Shown here in pieces: positions 63,571 through 64,000 of a stretch of DNA of 64,000 nucleotides (its first letter is position 1; each line of letters opens with the position of its first letter). The DNA comes from Nansenia antarctica (taxonomy: Eukaryota > Chordata > Actinopteri > Argentiniformes > Microstomatidae). The notes beneath the pieces are model-generated. The model was not told where the DNA came from. It made no database searches and was given only the letters and a program-made list of their open reading frames with translations. Where the stretch lies: assembly GCA_963989245.1 (NCBI GenBank), contig OZ022341.1, positions 61,378,233 through 61,442,232 on the forward strand, in the 5' to 3' direction. A program made the translations under genes and the position numbers.

Positions 63571-64000
63571 TCTTTAACATAAGATCACTCACTAATAAGG
63601 CCCTGCTGGTCTCTGATTTCATTACGGACTGAAAGCTAGATTTTTTATTTATTTGTGCAGTCTGATGACTTCTACCAGCTTAATGCAGCTGTCCCCCCTG
63701 GTTATCCTTTTATTAGTAAACCCCTGTGTCACTGGGAGGGGGGGATGGCTTGCTGTGTTGTACCGTGAGAACATTAAAGTCTTTGCTGTCACTGTCCCCC
63801 ATCACTCCTCATTTGAATGCTTAGCTGTAAAACTCACTGGCCCCAAACCCATCATCATTATTACCATCTGCAGACCACCAAAGCACTCTGCTGTTTTTTC
63901 TCGCAGAACATTTTTAACATCTGTGTGTGCAATGTCCCCCCTACTGTTATCCTCTTGGGCGACTTTAACATCCACATTGACGACCCATCCAATGTTTTTG
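63571..64000 (+). pseudogene. L2-like LINE endonuclease region, running off the window
   Basis: Plus-strand frames show SLTNKALLVSDFITD, DDFYQLNAAVPPGYPFISKP, a CRPPKHS-like segment and, at the end, LGDFNIHIDDPSNVF read across frames, the order of an apurinic-type LINE endonuclease. Several frame breaks are present. The reverse transcriptase would lie beyond the window. Confidence 0.8.

Overview
The window looks like nuclear DNA of a teleost fish. One split vertebrate gene with GT-AG introns runs through it, surrounded by fish-type repeats: long CA/TG microsatellites, L2/Rex1-like LINEs, a LINE with a restriction-like endonuclease, tRNA-derived SINEs, Tc1, hAT and piggyBac-like elements, and Ty3/Gypsy LTR retrotransposons. 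The species cannot be named from what I see.

Gene region (about 6.8-28.8 kb, + strand). Eleven exons (6823-26858) join in frame into 1613 codons plus a stop and encode most of a KIF26-family kinesin. I favour kif26a because of the C-terminal end. The window opens inside an upstream intron, so the N-terminal exons are missing. Six exons make the motor-like domain, a 3.2-kb exon encodes the Ser-rich tail, and four small exons encode the conserved C-terminus with a coiled coil. The introns carry a fold-back MITE next to an acceptor, a minisatellite next to a donor, a duplicated segment ahead of two consecutive acceptors, a long hairpin, and two inverted copies of a hAT relic about 10 kb apart.

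Intergenic region (about 28.8-64 kb). This is layered transposon debris and I found no second host gene. From 28.9 to 35 kb lie L2-like LINE pieces on the minus strand. Most sit inside a 5.1-kb element with 17-bp terminal inverted repeats (29882-34994) that also holds a 28-bp minisatellite. From 35.7 to 38.4 kb is a second large element, with arms of about 450-550 bp, holding two smaller TIR elements. From 39 to 44 kb are piggyBac-like and SINE insertions, LINE ends and a fold-back element with a telomere-like core.

From 44560 to 54990 is an old Ty3/Gypsy provirus-like element with a 5-bp target duplication. Its order is gag, protease, integrase, then reverse transcriptase/RNase H, the reverse of ordinary Gypsy, and its Gag contains a SCAN-like segment; both traits fit the Gmr1-like group. 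A second, very young Gypsy element (48036-52654; identical 183-bp LTRs, one intact 1330-codon Gag-Pol frame) sits inside its integrase with a 5-bp duplication, and a Rex1-like LINE sits in its 5' LTR. From 55.2 to 58.2 kb a LINE with an intact 929-codon RT plus restriction-like-endonuclease frame lies within a TGTGATTG microsatellite. The rest holds LINE ends, a broken Tc1 copy split by a SINE and a LINE end, a 27-bp minisatellite, and the start of another L2-like LINE running off the window.

All family names rest on motifs read by eye. No database search was run.
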